DNA of 64,000 nucleotides, from assembly GCA_033032865.1 (NCBI GenBank), contig JAWHQI010000148.1, positions 3,801,501 through 3,865,500 on the forward strand. The letters are read 5' to 3'. Position 1 is the first letter of the stretch; the number at the start of each line of letters is the position of its first letter. Made by a program: the position numbers and the translations under genes. This DNA is from Dactylorhiza incarnata (lineage: Eukaryota; Streptophyta; Magnoliopsida; Asparagales; Orchidaceae). Shown piece after piece: positions 31,155-41,813 of this stretch. The notes below the pieces were generated by a model that did not search any database, had not been told where the DNA came from, and was given only the letters and a program-made list of their open reading frames with translations.

Positions 31155-32513
31155 TCAGGAGAAAAGGTGCGGATACTTGCTACGCATGTCAGCCTCGAGC
31201 TCCCAAGTGAACTCCTCAGACTTGCCATGCATCCAAAGTACCCTCACCATAGGAATGGTTCTCTTTCGAAGCTTGCGCTCTTGATACTCCACGATCTTAG
31301 CAGGTTCGACTGGATAGGACAGATTAGCTTCAGGAATCACTGGAACTTCCTCAATGACGCGGGTAGGATCATGAATGTACTTCCGAAGCTGGCTGACGTG
31401 GAAGACATTATGAACACTGGCCAAGGAATCAGGTAGCTCCAGGCGGTAAGCAGATCCTCCAACACGCTCTGAAATAACATACGGTCCTACGAATCTCGGG
31501 CTGAGCTTATGGTGGCGACCGAAACGCTTCACCCCAGGAGTAGGAGAAACCTTCAAGAAAACACGGTCACCCACCGCAAACTCCAACGGACGGCGCCGTT
31601 GATTAGCATACTTCCTCTGCCTCTCGACGGCACGGCTAAGCTGAAGACGAGTCTTCTTGGTGACCTCTTCCATTTCCTGAAGGAGCTCAGGGCCCAACAC
31701 AACCTTTTCGCCAATCTCTGTCCAGTAGAGAGGGGTCCTACAACGACGCCCATACAACGCCTCGAAGGGGGCCATCTTGAGGCTCTCCTGATAGCTGTTG
31801 TTGTAGGCGAACTCAACCAATGGCAAGTGCTCATCCCAAGCTCCCTTATAGTCTAGAATATAACACCGCAGCATGTCTTCAAGAATCTGATTCACTCTTT
31901 CGGTCTGGCCATCAGTAGTCGGATGGTAAGCGGTGCTCAGGTTGAGCTCAGTGCCCAGAGCTTGCTGGAATCCCTTCCAGAAGTGCGATACAAATCTCGA
32001 GTCACGATCAGAAACAATCCGCAGGGGGATCCCATGAAGTCTAACTATCTCGGAAACATAGATCCGAGCCATCTTCTCGGTGGGATGACCTTCCTTGTAC
32101 GGGATGAAGTGAGCTACTTTAGTCAAGCGGTCCACAATAACCCAAATCGCATCATGACCTCTCGGAGTACGGGGCAGTCCAGTGATGAAATCCATAGAGA
32201 TGTCTTCCCATTTCCACTCTGGGATAGGCAGAGGCTGCAAAAGACCACCCGGACGCTGACGTTGGGCTTTCACCTTCTGGCATGTCAGGCATCGAGAGAT
32301 AAAACGAGCAATATAATTTTTCATACCAGGCCACCACACGATCTGCTTCAAATCATGGTACATCTTATTATTGCCTGGATGGCCAGACGTGCGGGACTCA
32401 TGAGCTTCTCGACAAATACTATCCAACAGTTCGGGGACATCAGGAATGCAAAGGCGACCTCGGAAACGTAGAACATCATCCGAGATAGAAATCCGGGAGG
32501 GTCCCAAGTTCAA
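31155..32513 (-). CDS. pol: Tekay-like pol: integrase and chromodomain
   Basis: 452-codon frame, homologous from about [15 protein letters not shown]. The HHCC zinc region ([13 protein letters not shown], then CLTCQKVK) precedes the catalytic core: Asp in SMDFITGLP, Asp in IVSDRDSRF and Glu in [11 protein letters not shown] are all present. The C-terminal GPF-type module ([15 protein letters not shown]) follows, then a chromodomain-like tail with [19 protein letters not shown] and an end MRSKYPHLF typical of Tekay-lineage elements. The protein inserts element cDNA, and the tail may steer it to particular chromatin. It is out of frame with RNase H by one base at 32476-32513; otherwise undamaged. 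Confidence 0.92.
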   Translation of the reverse strand: MNLGPSRISISDDVLRFRGRLCIPDVPELLDSICREAHESRTSGHPGNNKMYHDLKQIVWWPGMKNYIARFISRCLTCQKVKAQRQRPGGLLQPLPIPEWKWEDISMDFITGLPRTPRGHDAIWVIVDRLTKVAHFIPYKEGHPTEKMARIYVSEIVRLHGIPLRIVSDRDSRFVSHFWKGFQQALGTELNLSTAYHPTTDGQTERVNQILEDMLRCYILDYKGAWDEHLPLVEFAYNNSYQESLKMAPFEALYGRRCRTPLYWTEIGEKVVLGPELLQEMEEVTKKTRLQLSRAVERQRKYANQRRRPLEFAVGDRVFLKVSPTPGVKRFGRHHKLSPRFVGPYVISERVGGSAYRLELPDSLASVHNVFHVSQLRKYIHDPTRVIEEVPVIPEANLSYPVEPAKIVEYQERKLRKRTIPMVRVLWMHGKSEEFTWELEADMRSKYPHLFS

Positions 32514-34508
32514 CCTGTCGGCGAATGCGCTGAAGTTCTGGATCAGATGGCTGCAAATCCTTCACCTGCTCTACCCATAACGGAACGGAAACTCCTCCGT
32601 GACCCTCAGGTGCGATGGATATGTTCATCCGGTCGAGGTCATCTATCAAGGCTGCAAGGGATGCTGACATAGGGGTGCAGGCGGCAGCCGTAGCATGTCG
32701 GCTCAGCGCATCTGCCACTGAATTGGCTTTACCGGGCACATAAGTGATCTGCAAGTCATAATCCGCTACAAACTCAAGCCATCGCCTCTGCCGAAGATTG
32801 AGGTCCTTCTGAACGAAGATGTACTTTAAGCTCTGGTGATCGGTGTAAAAGTGGCACTTCACCCCATAGAGGTAATGACGCCACAGCTTCAAGGCAAAAA
32901 CCACCGCGGCAAACTCCAAATCGTGAGTGGGATAATTGCGCTCATGGATCTTCAACTGCCTCGACCCATAGGCAATAACACGGTCCTCCTGCATCAGAAC
33001 ACCACCCAGACCCACTCCGGAAGCGTCGGTGTACACTGAAAAATCCAAACCCTCAGAAGGAAGAGCTAACACTGGCGATGAACACAACCGTTGTTTCAAT
33101 TCAGAGAAGGATTGCTCACACTGATCTGACCACTCAAACCTGGCATGCTTTTGAGTTAGCTTTGTCAGAGGAGCAGCAAGAGAGGAGAAACCCTTGACGA
33201 AGCGCCGATTATAGCCAGCTAACCCAAGGAAACTGCGGATTTCGGTAGGGGTGGAGGGTTGCTTCCAGTCCATCACTGCAGAGATTTTGGCGGGGTCAAC
33301 GGATAGCCCATCCCCTGAAATGACATGCCCCAAAAAGGCAACGCGATCCAGCCAGAACTCACACTTCGCCAACTTGGCATAGAGTTGGTGCTGGCGAAGA
33401 GTGGAGAGAGTGAGCCTAAGATGTGCATCATGCTCTTCACGGGTCTTGGAATAGACCAGAATATCATCAATGAACACAATGATGAACTTATCCAGATATT
33501 CGCGGAAAACGCGGTTCATCATATCCATAAAGGTGGAGGGAGCATTGGTCAACCCAAAGGACATCACCAGGAACTCAAAATGTCCATACCGAGTTCTGAA
33601 AGCAGTCTTGGGGATATCGGATTCCTTGATCTTCAACTGATGATAACCCGATCTGAGATCTATCTTGGAAAACACGGTACTGCCCTTAAGCTGATCAAAG
33701 AGGTCATCCACACGCGGGAGGGGATACTTGTTCTTGATTGTGTCCTTGTTCAGATCCCGGTAGTCAATACAAAGTCTCAAAGAACCATCCTTCTTCTTTA
33801 CGAAGAGGACGGGGGCTCCCCACGGAGACGTGCTGGGACGAATGTATCCAAGCTCGAGCATCTCGTCCAACTGCAATCGGAGTTCTTCCAACTCGCGCGG
33901 GGCCATCCGGTAAGGAGCTTTAGATATGGGGCGCGTTCCAGGCTCCACATCAATAGAGAACTCTACTTCACGATCAGGCGGCATCCCAGGCAGCTCGGCG
34001 GGGAACACGTCAGGAAACTCAGAAACGATCGGGATAGACTCGAGTGAAGGAGTAGCAGAATCCGAACGAGAAGCATAAACAAAGCCAGCAATGCACCCTT
34101 GACTGAGAAGCCGAGTGGCGCGTACAGCCGAAATTACCTTCAAATGGCCGCGGGTCTGCACGTGAACACTGTACTCCTTGCCACCGATGCTGAGATTGAT
34201 CCTCTTTGCCGCGCAATCCAGCTTTACTCGATATGCAACCAGCCAATCCATTCCCAAAATCACGTCGAACTCAGACATCTCCAGAATTATGAGATCCGCA
34301 AAAACTTGCAATTCTTCGAGCAAGATTGGGCAATTGGGGATACCCCTAGTTGATAGGTGCTGATGACCCGGCACAGAAATCTCAAAAGGGGCCTCCAGAG
34401 GTGAAGTGGGCCAACCATGCAGGTCCACAATATGGCGAGCGATAAACGAGTGAGACGCGCCAGAATCAAAGAGAATCTGCAACCACTTGTTTCTGACTCT
34501 AAATCTCC
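32476..34508 (-). CDS. pol: Tekay-like pol: protease, RT and RNase H
   Basis: Open from the predicted splice acceptor (exon begins 34508) to 32476. The first residues [10 protein letters not shown] lead straight into the aspartic protease [14 protein letters not shown] follows with [44 protein letters not shown] and catalytic [12 protein letters not shown]. RNase H has [32 protein letters not shown] and [10 protein letters not shown], then [10 protein letters not shown]. No ATG lies before the protease, so expression must come from a Gag-Pol fusion or splicing. The frame runs into a false stop at 32476 because of a one-base indel before the integrase. Confidence 0.93.
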
Positions 34509-34616
34509 CTAAAACGAATAGCAGTTATAACCGCCAATTCCGGTTGTTTTTGATATAAAAGCATGCATAAATACTTGCAGGAAAAAAAAAATAAAAATAA
34601 AACAACGCATACGTAC
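34509..34616 (-). other. Predicted spliceosomal intron between gag and pol of the Tekay-like Gypsy
   Basis: On the minus strand gag runs to CATCTCTG, then GTACGTATG, a T-rich 108-nt segment, and TTCGTTTTAG before GGAGATTT. Joining the flanks keeps the frame and fuses Gag residue 407 to the protease lead-in (ISG then [10 protein letters not shown]). Read through, the segment adds about 30 residues and an in-frame TAA. Donor, acceptor, T-richness and size fit a plant intron. The alternative is a small inactivating insertion. Confidence 0.65.
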
Positions 34617-35838
34617 CAGAGATGACGTCCGTGGAAGCGAGCGCCTCGCCTTGAGTAAGGACATTCAGCACAGCCTTGCCCATATTCTGGGCTCCGGGGT
34701 TAGCCTGCTGTGGCTGAGTAGTGACCGGGCCTTCCCTCATGGGGCAGTCGAACTTGAGATGACCAACTTGCCCACACTTGAAACAGGCCTTCAGCTTACG
34801 GCGGCAGTCCCTCTGTTGATGGCCCGACAACTTGCAGTAGGCACAAACGGTGGAGGCAGAGGCAAGTGTCATCGGAGGCTGTGTAGGAGCGGCTGTCTTC
34901 TGCTTCTTCAGGAGAGACCGGCAGACTTGGGCGGTATGGCCCACCTTGTGGCAGTAAGCACACACCTCCATGGACCTGGGACCTTGCTCCTGAGGTGGAG
35001 CACTCCTGCGCTTGAGGTCGGATGCAGCGGCATTGCTTGTTCCGTGTTGGGCTTTCTTTCCAGTACGATCCAGCTCAATAGCTTCCGCCCGCATGGCGGC
35101 TCCCACTGTCTCTGCATAGGTTTTGGCGTCGTGTGCTACCACATGCTGGCGAATGTCATGGCGAAGTCCCTTCACGAAACGACTGATCTTCTTGGCTTCA
35201 TCCGGCACGAACTCCGCAGCAAGGAGGGATAGGCGGGAGAACTCCTGCGCATACTCTGTCACTGTCCTGCCAGGCTGCTGAAGGGACAAGAATCTCTCTG
35301 CTAACTTGTCCCGCTCCACAGAAGAGAGGAAGTTCTCCATCAGAGCGTCCTTGAACTGCCCCCAAGTTAGGGTGGTAGATTCGTGGAGGCTGCGGTGCTG
35401 GAGCCACCAAGTATAGGCGTCCTCAGTCAGCTGATAGGCCGCAAGATGGACCTTCTGGGCTTCAGGAACTATGGCATACTCGAAGTGCTTCTCCATCTGG
35501 GAGATCCATTCCGTGATCACGAAGTAGTCGCGGTTGCCGTTGAAGGCAGGCGGATTTAGCCTCTTGAAAGCCAGAGTGTCAGCCATCGTCAGAGGAAGAG
35601 CAGCCGGAGTGGTCACGGTCGGGGTCACTACAGCATCAGATGCAGGAGGGGTGATGGTGACAGCTACTCCAGACGTCCCTGCGCTGCCAGAACCAGAACC
35701 CGGATCAGGAGCTTGGCGATCCCCTTCCAGACGGGTGACACGCTCCACAAGCTGCTTCAAAAGTTGGACCATTTCACCTAAAGGGGCTTCCCCTGCAGAA
35801 GGTGTAACCTTCTTGCGTTGCGGTCGCTTAGAAGCCAT
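34617..35838 (-). CDS. gag: Tekay-like Gag with three zinc knuckles
   Basis: Starts at the ATG at 35836-35838 (MASKRPQRKK), about 650 bp inside the 5' LTR. It has a coiled-coil-like stretch (MVQLLKQLVERVTRLEG), then a retrotran_gag domain (WISQMEKHFEYAI, YTWWLQHRS, EYAQEFSRLSLLAAEF, FVKGLRHDIRQHV). Three CCHC zinc knuckles follow: CAYCHKVGHTAQVC, CAYCKLSGHQQRDC and CFKCGQVGHLKFDC, which would bind element RNA. No damage is visible. If the downstream segment is not spliced, the protein ends 30 residues later at 34525; if spliced, it continues into protease. Confidence 0.92.
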
Positions 35839-36493
35839 CTAGAAAGAAACATAGAAGAACCGAGTGAGACAACGACTAAGTTAAGCTCGAGGGTTGAAAT
35901 TACAGGTCATAGCAATCTAATACTGTTGGATAAGCAATTCAAGTAGTAGTTACAGCATTTTCATTGGACAACTCTAAGTGACGACCATGCAGATGTAAGT
36001 GCGGCGATATGATCACATGCGGTAAGACAATGATTTGTAAAATCCATGTGTGTACATTCGTTGTCTGTTGCTCTTAGCTTAGACACTGATGCAATGAGTT
36101 ATGTTATGCATGCAACATGATTATGCCTACAATGCATTCCTAAGAATGTTTATGAATGGATACGCATGTCATGTTAAGCGCCCATATCACTTAACATGTC
36201 ATGCGCATTATGATTCTAATGTCATCGCACTTGAAAATATTATATCGCCCATACAATTTAATATTTGCAAGCGGTGTAAATCCTAATGGAAATTCATATG
36301 CATATAAATGTTAAGTTTGCCCATACTCCCTTAACATTTGTACGCATACTACTCATGCTTATGGGTGAGTGTGTGCGTGTTTCAGCCTCGAACAACAGAC
36401 AACGACAAGGTGAGTGAGGAAATGATGCATGCGCGTATATTTACATAATAGATTTCAAAAAATTTAAAATACTTTATCTTTAGATGTCAACCT
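35839..36493 (-). other. Leader of the Tekay-like Gypsy
   Basis: AT-rich untranslated leader between primer-binding site and gag, with repeated ATGCATGTCAT-like and TTAACAT motifs. No supported coding sequence. Confidence 0.7.
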
Positions 36494-36506
36494 GGCTCTG
36501 ATACCA
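36494..36506 (-). other. Primer-binding site of the Tekay-like Gypsy
   Basis: Minus-strand TGGTATCAGAGCC, two bases inside the 5' LTR; initiator Met tRNA type. Confidence 0.93.
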
Positions 36507-36508
36507 AC

Positions 36509-38418
36509 TGTCACGACCCGTCTAATAACGAATATCAGAGTGCGCTACGGGCGGGTCGTGATGCCGCAGACATGGGTAAAGAGAGATCATGTCTGCTAGG
36601 CGGGGGCTGTAATACCAGAATAGCTGTAGAAAATAATTAGATTTTGAAGAACAATACCAGTTAGATATATTATGCGGAAGCTTGAATTAAAAGTGATGCT
36701 CATGCACTTTGATTAATTCTCATACTATAATTATGATGTAAAAGTAGGTGCTAGTAAACCGCAGAAACCAAATGAACATTTATAGAATGCTGAAAATACA
36801 TCCATATCATCCTAAGAGTTGTCCACGATACAAGGAAAATGCTTGAAAATAACTAGTACAGGAAAGCCAAATCCAAAAGTAAAAGAACAAGATACAGAGG
36901 ACCTGATGCAGCAATTACAAAAAAAAAGGTAAACCTCCGACAGACGGGAGCTGGGCGAAGAACAGCTCAGGAAGTAGGCGGCGCAGTCACGAACCCTAAG
37001 GCAAGTCCAAACAGAAGGAAAAGCCTCAGAACAAGATCAACAACAGAGATTCAAGTTTAATAAAATGAACAAGTAAACTGGGAAACAAGCATAGCAGTAA
37101 AGTACGTCAGAGACTAACTGAGATTCTTTAGTAAATTTTAGCCTACTCCGGAGTTTAGCCTAAACACAAACGTATAAGCATAAATCAATGAAAGGCGTGT
37201 GTGTCGCCATTTGATGTACAAGATTCTAGCATGGGAGTAGATGCAAGGCTTAAGCTACCGCTGCTTACAAGATTCCCTTATTGGTTTCTGTTACCATTCG
37301 AGCGTGAACTCATTTTTTTGGTGTCACATCAAACGACACATTCCCTTTCATTGTTTGCCTATGACGTCTAATGAGCTTACTTATCTGCAAGTAATAAATT
37401 CAAGTGGGGGCTAGTAAGGTACCAGTGTGACTTAAATAAAACTTGTTTGCAAGCGAGAGAGTTTTCTCTACTTGCCTTAAGGAGAAGCCGGGCTTGAAGG
37501 CGGCGGCTAAGAGGCAAGGTCTAAACTTTAGCGGAACCTGTTCAAGATGCGTTCACATGAAATGTTTGTTTCAACGCTTATTCCTACGCGCACACATGAC
37601 TATGTTGCGTAATTAATTCAAGGGGGCGAGTACAGGAAAATTTACCTCCCTCGTCAAAGAGGGGAGAAGTGGTTACCACAAGAGATCCGAAGGTTTTGGC
37701 GGCGGTTGAATCCGGGAAAACCCTAAATCGGAGAGGGTTTGTGATGATTCCATCAATCAGGTCGACGAGAGGTACCGGAGAAATCACAACACAACGCGGT
37801 TAGTCGATTATATGGGGGTTACATGCTTGGTCTTTAAAAACATACGCGATTAGGAACACGAATCTACACTAACCTTTCTGAAAATTCTGAATAAAATGGA
37901 GGAAGAGAGATCTCTTACCCAAATAGCCCAAATCCGGCCAAAAAAACTGAGAGAAGGCGGGTCCGAGCAAACCCTAGATGTTCTCCTTGCAAATCTCCGG
38001 CTAAATCGAAGAGGAAGGGCTGCCGGAGGAAGGAAGGGTCTGGCTGCCGGCCAGAGGAGGAGAATGAGGGGGCTGCTGTCGGTCAGAGGAGAAGAAGAGG
38101 GGAGGCGCAGCTGGAGGAGGCGGCGGCGGCTGGAGGAGACGCAGAAGGTGGCGTCGGCGGCTGGAGGAGCAGCAGGGGTCGACGTCGGCAAGGGGAGGTG
38201 CAGTCGCAGGCGCAGGCGGGATCGACTTCGCGAGCGGGAGACGGAGCGCTGGAGGGAGTCGGAAGGAATCGGGAGCGGGAGCCCTAGCGGGTTGGTTTGC
38301 GATTTTTGCGTGAGTGCTGGGCCGCGATTTTTAATCGGGGGAGGGGAGATAGGCGGGCTGCGGTTAGATGAATAGGGAGGTAACAATTGGTTTATATTTA
38401 GTGTTTTGGGTTATTACA
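36509..38418 (-). repeat. 5' LTR of the Tekay-like Gypsy (1910 bp)
   Basis: Pairs with 29068-30977 and ends at the GGAAG duplication 38419-38423. Confidence 0.95.
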
Positions 38419-38423
38419 GGAAG

Positions 38424-39403
38424 TGATCAAGCATTTAGTCTCACTGCCAACGCGATATGAGCCTATGAGGTCACACACAAGAGTGTTTGGAGAGGTTGGA
38501 GAAAGAATTGTGTTGGCCTTACTCACATTGATATGAGTGAAGGACCAATCCTATGACTTATTGGAGTTGGGTCGAGTCAACTGAATGCTCCACAGGTATT
38601 GTGAATATTGTATGAAGCATGTTGACAAGTTTTCGAGTCGAGTCGTCGAGAGTGTCTCGACGACTCTTACTTTAGTTCATCGAATGACGATTTTATGATT
38701 ACTCGACGAAATCATAATGACTCGACGAATTTATGATTACTCGACGAATCATTTGTTACTCGACGAATTTCTTAGTGAAATGTTCACTCGACGAATTCTG
38801 TTTTACTCGACGAATTCTGTTTGTTACTCGACAAATTTCTTCAATGAAAGGATCACTCGACGAATTCTGTTTACTCCAATGTAAGTCGTGTGTGTGCGGA
38901 TAGTCTCTCTCTCGCCTGGGTATAAATACTACACGATTTCATACCCTAAAGTGCGATCTCCTTTTGCAAAAGAACGAGAGCGACGGAAGAGTTCCGCGAA
39001 AGCTTCCGAAGGAAGGGTTCCGACCGGTCGATCCCGCCGCCGCCGCCGCCTCTCCCTGTCGTCGGACCTAGCAGTCCGTGGGAGACGTTGAGGGCTGTTC
39101 TTCTCTGACCTAGTTCTTGTGCGACAAGAAGCTAGGGTTCTTCATCGCTCGTGTGGACTCCCGTAAAGTCGCCGATACTTTTCCGCGCTTGGGACTCAAC
39201 GATCGTTCTTCGGGATCTCATTTGTGGAGCACCTTGGCTGAGTATTGACTCAATCCCCTTCAGGTATTGCAATGTGTTGCTTCTCCTATTTCTTGATTCA
39301 TAAAATCACAAGTTCCTTGAACTGTTTTGGGTTGTTCTTGTTCGTTATTTCCGCTGTGCATATGTGATATGCTGTCTACATATGATGTATAGAAAACCCA
39401 GCA
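38424..39403 (+). repeat. 5' LTR of Copia E, main part
   Basis: Continues the first 28 bp at 29040-29067 and ends GAAAACCCAGCA before the primer-binding site. It matches 45417-46469 with scattered substitutions and fewer internal repeats. A TATAAATAC box lies at about 38921 in a block shared by both LTRs. Confidence 0.9.
38701..38870 (+). repeat. ACTCGACGAA motif array in the 5' LTR of Copia E
   Basis: Seven exact copies and one variant of ACTCGACGAA at irregular 10-40 bp spacing, upstream of the TATA-like box. It sits in the U3-like part of the LTR and may be an array of regulatory sites. The 3' LTR has eight exact copies plus variants. Confidence 0.8.
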
Positions 39404-39404
39404 G

Positions 39405-39416
39405 TGGTATCAGAGC
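39405..39416 (+). other. Primer-binding site of Copia E
   Basis: TGGTATCAGAGC one base after the 5' LTR end. Confidence 0.92.
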
Positions 39417-40505
39417 TAGGTTAAGATCCAGTGCGTGCAAATCTAGAAATTTAGAGGGGTTCTAAATGTGTAGATTTCTTCCCGGAATATCAGATTTGAT
39501 GTATTTTGTGAGGTTTTCGGTGGTGTGTTTTTCAGAATTTGGTCGGGTCTCTGCCCCGCACCCCGTTAGGGGCTCTGCCCATAAGACCCCGCCAGGGGCG
39601 CAGCCCCTTAGAACCCCGCCAGGAACGCATGTGATTGCGTTGCGATTTCATTGTTTCAGAAACTGTTTCTCTTTTGCAGTAACCGTCCCTCAAAATGATT
39701 TGTGAAAACAAATGTCTTAGATTTTGAATCTGACATTGAGAGACGAGCTTGTCCACTGCATAAGTGGAGTTGTTTTGTCTGTGTTCAATGCATGTAAATA
39801 TGGAGATTTAGAAGTGTTCTAAGCGTTCAGATTTAGCCCCTCGTATCAAAAATGTTGATAATTTGACTTTGTGCACATAGGGGATGCATTTGGTTTGCAA
39901 ATGTTGTATTTCTATTTAGTGAATGTGCACTGTGATTAAATGTTAATCACGATGAAATGTTCATCGATTATATCTTAAAATGCATTTTCAATATTAAGTG
40001 TACGAATGCCTTCAGGTGCATGACACTCTTCCTGCCTCGATCGATGAAGTGTGAGCTTGCCAAAGCAAGTTGCATTAATCTATCTTGGTAAGGGTGCGAC
40101 CGGATAATTGTGATATCCCATTGTCGACATCGGGTTCAACTTAACTAGGTGACCTCAAAGGTTGAGTGCCTAGAGGCATAGGGTTGGCATGCTCCATATG
40201 ATGGATGCGAATAAAGAGTTATTCACAAATCTTACAAGAGTTGCATAGTGATGCAATTGACAAGTGTTGTCTACCTAAATAACCGCATTATGAGAGGAAC
40301 GCCAAAGCGGACTCGTTGTGTTGGTGAAATACGGATCTTATCCACTAAGGGAGTAACTCGCATAAACTCTCCGAATCGATATTAAGGGTTATCGATTTGA
40401 TTAAAATAATGGGAGCCCTTTTAATAAAAGTCCTTATTAAAATAAAAATGTATTTTAAAATATAGCACTAAAATTTTACTTTGCAAAATTTCTTGTAAAA
40501 TATCC
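39417..40505 (+). other. Leader of Copia E
   Basis: About 1.1 kb of untranslated sequence between the primer-binding site and gag. It has a short GC-rich repeat block at about 39550-39625 (CCCCGCCAGG units). No protein is recognised. Confidence 0.7.
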
Positions 40506-41813
40506 ATGGCAAGTGGTTCTCACTCCACCTTGTCCCTGAGGGCGATCCTTGAGAAGGACAAACTCAATGGGACTAACTTCCTAGACTGGTTCAGGAACCT
40601 GAGAATTGTTCTCAGGCAAGAGCGTAAGCTCTATGCCTTGGAAGAAGACCCCCCCGCGGAGCCAGCCGCTACTGCACCTCGTGCAGATAAAGATGCTTAC
40701 AAGAAGTATGGAGATGACTCCTTGGATGTTGAATATCTTATGCTCGCGACCATGAACTCTGAGCTTCAAAAGCAACATGAGAACATGAGTTGTTACGAGA
40801 TGGTCGAGCACCTGAAGAAAATGTTTCAAGGGCAAGCTCGCCAAGAGAGGTTTGACATATCCAGGGCGTTATTTCAGTGTAAGATGGGAGCTCGAGACCT
40901 AGTAGGGACTCACGTACTCAAGATGATTGGGTATATAGAAAACCATGAAAGACTGGGATTTCCTTTGAGCCAAGAGTTGGCCACTGATCTGATCCTGCAA
41001 TCATTGCCGAACAGTTACGAGCAGTTTGTCTTGAATTACAATATGAATGAAATTGACAAGACATTGCCCGAACTCCTAGACATGTTAAGAATTGCTGAAA
41101 TCAATATGAAGAAGGTCAAGCCTGCTAGCCCCATATTGATGGTGCATAAAAGCAAGGATAAGACCAAGGGATTCGAGAAGACTAAGGTAGGACCTAAGTC
41201 ATATCTTGATCCCAAGTCTTCAGCACTGAAGAACAAAGGCTTGGCGAAGGAAGAGAAGTGCCACCATTGTGGTAAGACAGGACACTGGAGGAGGAACTGT
41301 CCCCTCTATCTTGAAGATCTACCAAAGAAGAAAGGATGTGTGACTTTCACTTCAGGTATATTTGTTATAGAAATAAACCTTTCTGCTCATTCATCTTGGG
41401 TATTGGATACCGGATGCGGTTCTCGCATTTGTACAAATGTGCAGCAACTGGGAAGGAGAAGACTGCTGGGTAAAGGAGAGGTAGACCTGCGCGTTGGAAA
41501 TGGAGCAAGAGTTGTTGCCGTTGCCGTAGGAGTATATTGTTTTTCTTTGCCCACAGGGCTTGTAATAGAATTAGATAATTGTTATTTTGTTCCAGCCATA
41601 ACTCGAAACATTATATCTGTGTCATGTTTAGACATGAGAGGATTTTCTTTCATTATTAAGAACAATAGTTGTTCTATATTTATGAATGATGTTTGTTATG
41701 GTGTAGCCCAACTGTTTAATGACTTATACGTTTTGAACTTGGACCAGCCAATCTATAACATAGAAAATACTAAAAGACTAAAAACTAATGACTCGAATCC
41801 TTCGTATCTTTGA
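40506..41813 (+). CDS. gag: Copia E Gag and aspartic protease
   Basis: 435 codons from an ATG with a clear gag N-terminus (MASGSHSTLSLRAILEKD, then NFLDWFRNLRIVLRQE). The Copia gag domain spans about residues 15-220, with LKKMFQGQARQERFDISRAL and LPNSYEQFVLNYNM. The zinc knuckle CHHCGKTGHWRRNC is near residue 255, and the protease WVLDTGCGSRIC near 300 keeps the DTG active site. A stop at 41811 falls at the pre-integrase position (SYL, stop, HCRLCHIN), probably replacing a Trp. Gag and protease themselves look intact. Confidence 0.9.
   Translation: MASGSHSTLSLRAILEKDKLNGTNFLDWFRNLRIVLRQERKLYALEEDPPAEPAATAPRADKDAYKKYGDDSLDVEYLMLATMNSELQKQHENMSCYEMVEHLKKMFQGQARQERFDISRALFQCKMGARDLVGTHVLKMIGYIENHERLGFPLSQELATDLILQSLPNSYEQFVLNYNMNEIDKTLPELLDMLRIAEINMKKVKPASPILMVHKSKDKTKGFEKTKVGPKSYLDPKSSALKNKGLAKEEKCHHCGKTGHWRRNCPLYLEDLPKKKGCVTFTSGIFVIEINLSAHSSWVLDTGCGSRICTNVQQLGRRRLLGKGEVDLRVGNGARVVAVAVGVYCFSLPTGLVIELDNCYFVPAITRNIISVSCLDMRGFSFIIKNNSCSIFMNDVCYGVAQLFNDLYVLNLDQPIYNIENTKRLKTNDSNPSYL

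Larger units (their letters stand above)
29068..38418 (-). mobile_element. Tekay-like chromodomain Gypsy, near-intact, 9351 bp
   Basis: Minus-strand Gypsy with 1910-bp LTRs differing at about six positions (roughly 0.3%), TGTCACGACCC and TGTAATAACCC termini, GGAAG target-site duplication, primer-binding site (36494-36506) and polypurine tract (30978-30988). Gag, protease, RT, RNase H, integrase and chromodomain are all present with catalytic residues. Two breaks exist: a 108-nt intron-like gap between gag and pol, and one small frameshift before the integrase. Confidence 0.95.

Noticed and set aside
32476..32513. Programmed ribosomal frameshift between RNase H and integrase in the Tekay-like Gypsy
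   Set aside because: No convincing slippery site plus structure was seen, and the family normally encodes pol as one frame; a one-base indel is simpler.
38701..38870. ACTCGACGAA array considered as a CRISPR-like array
   Set aside because: Motif is only 10 bp, spacing irregular, inside a plant LTR and duplicated in both LTRs; not CRISPR.
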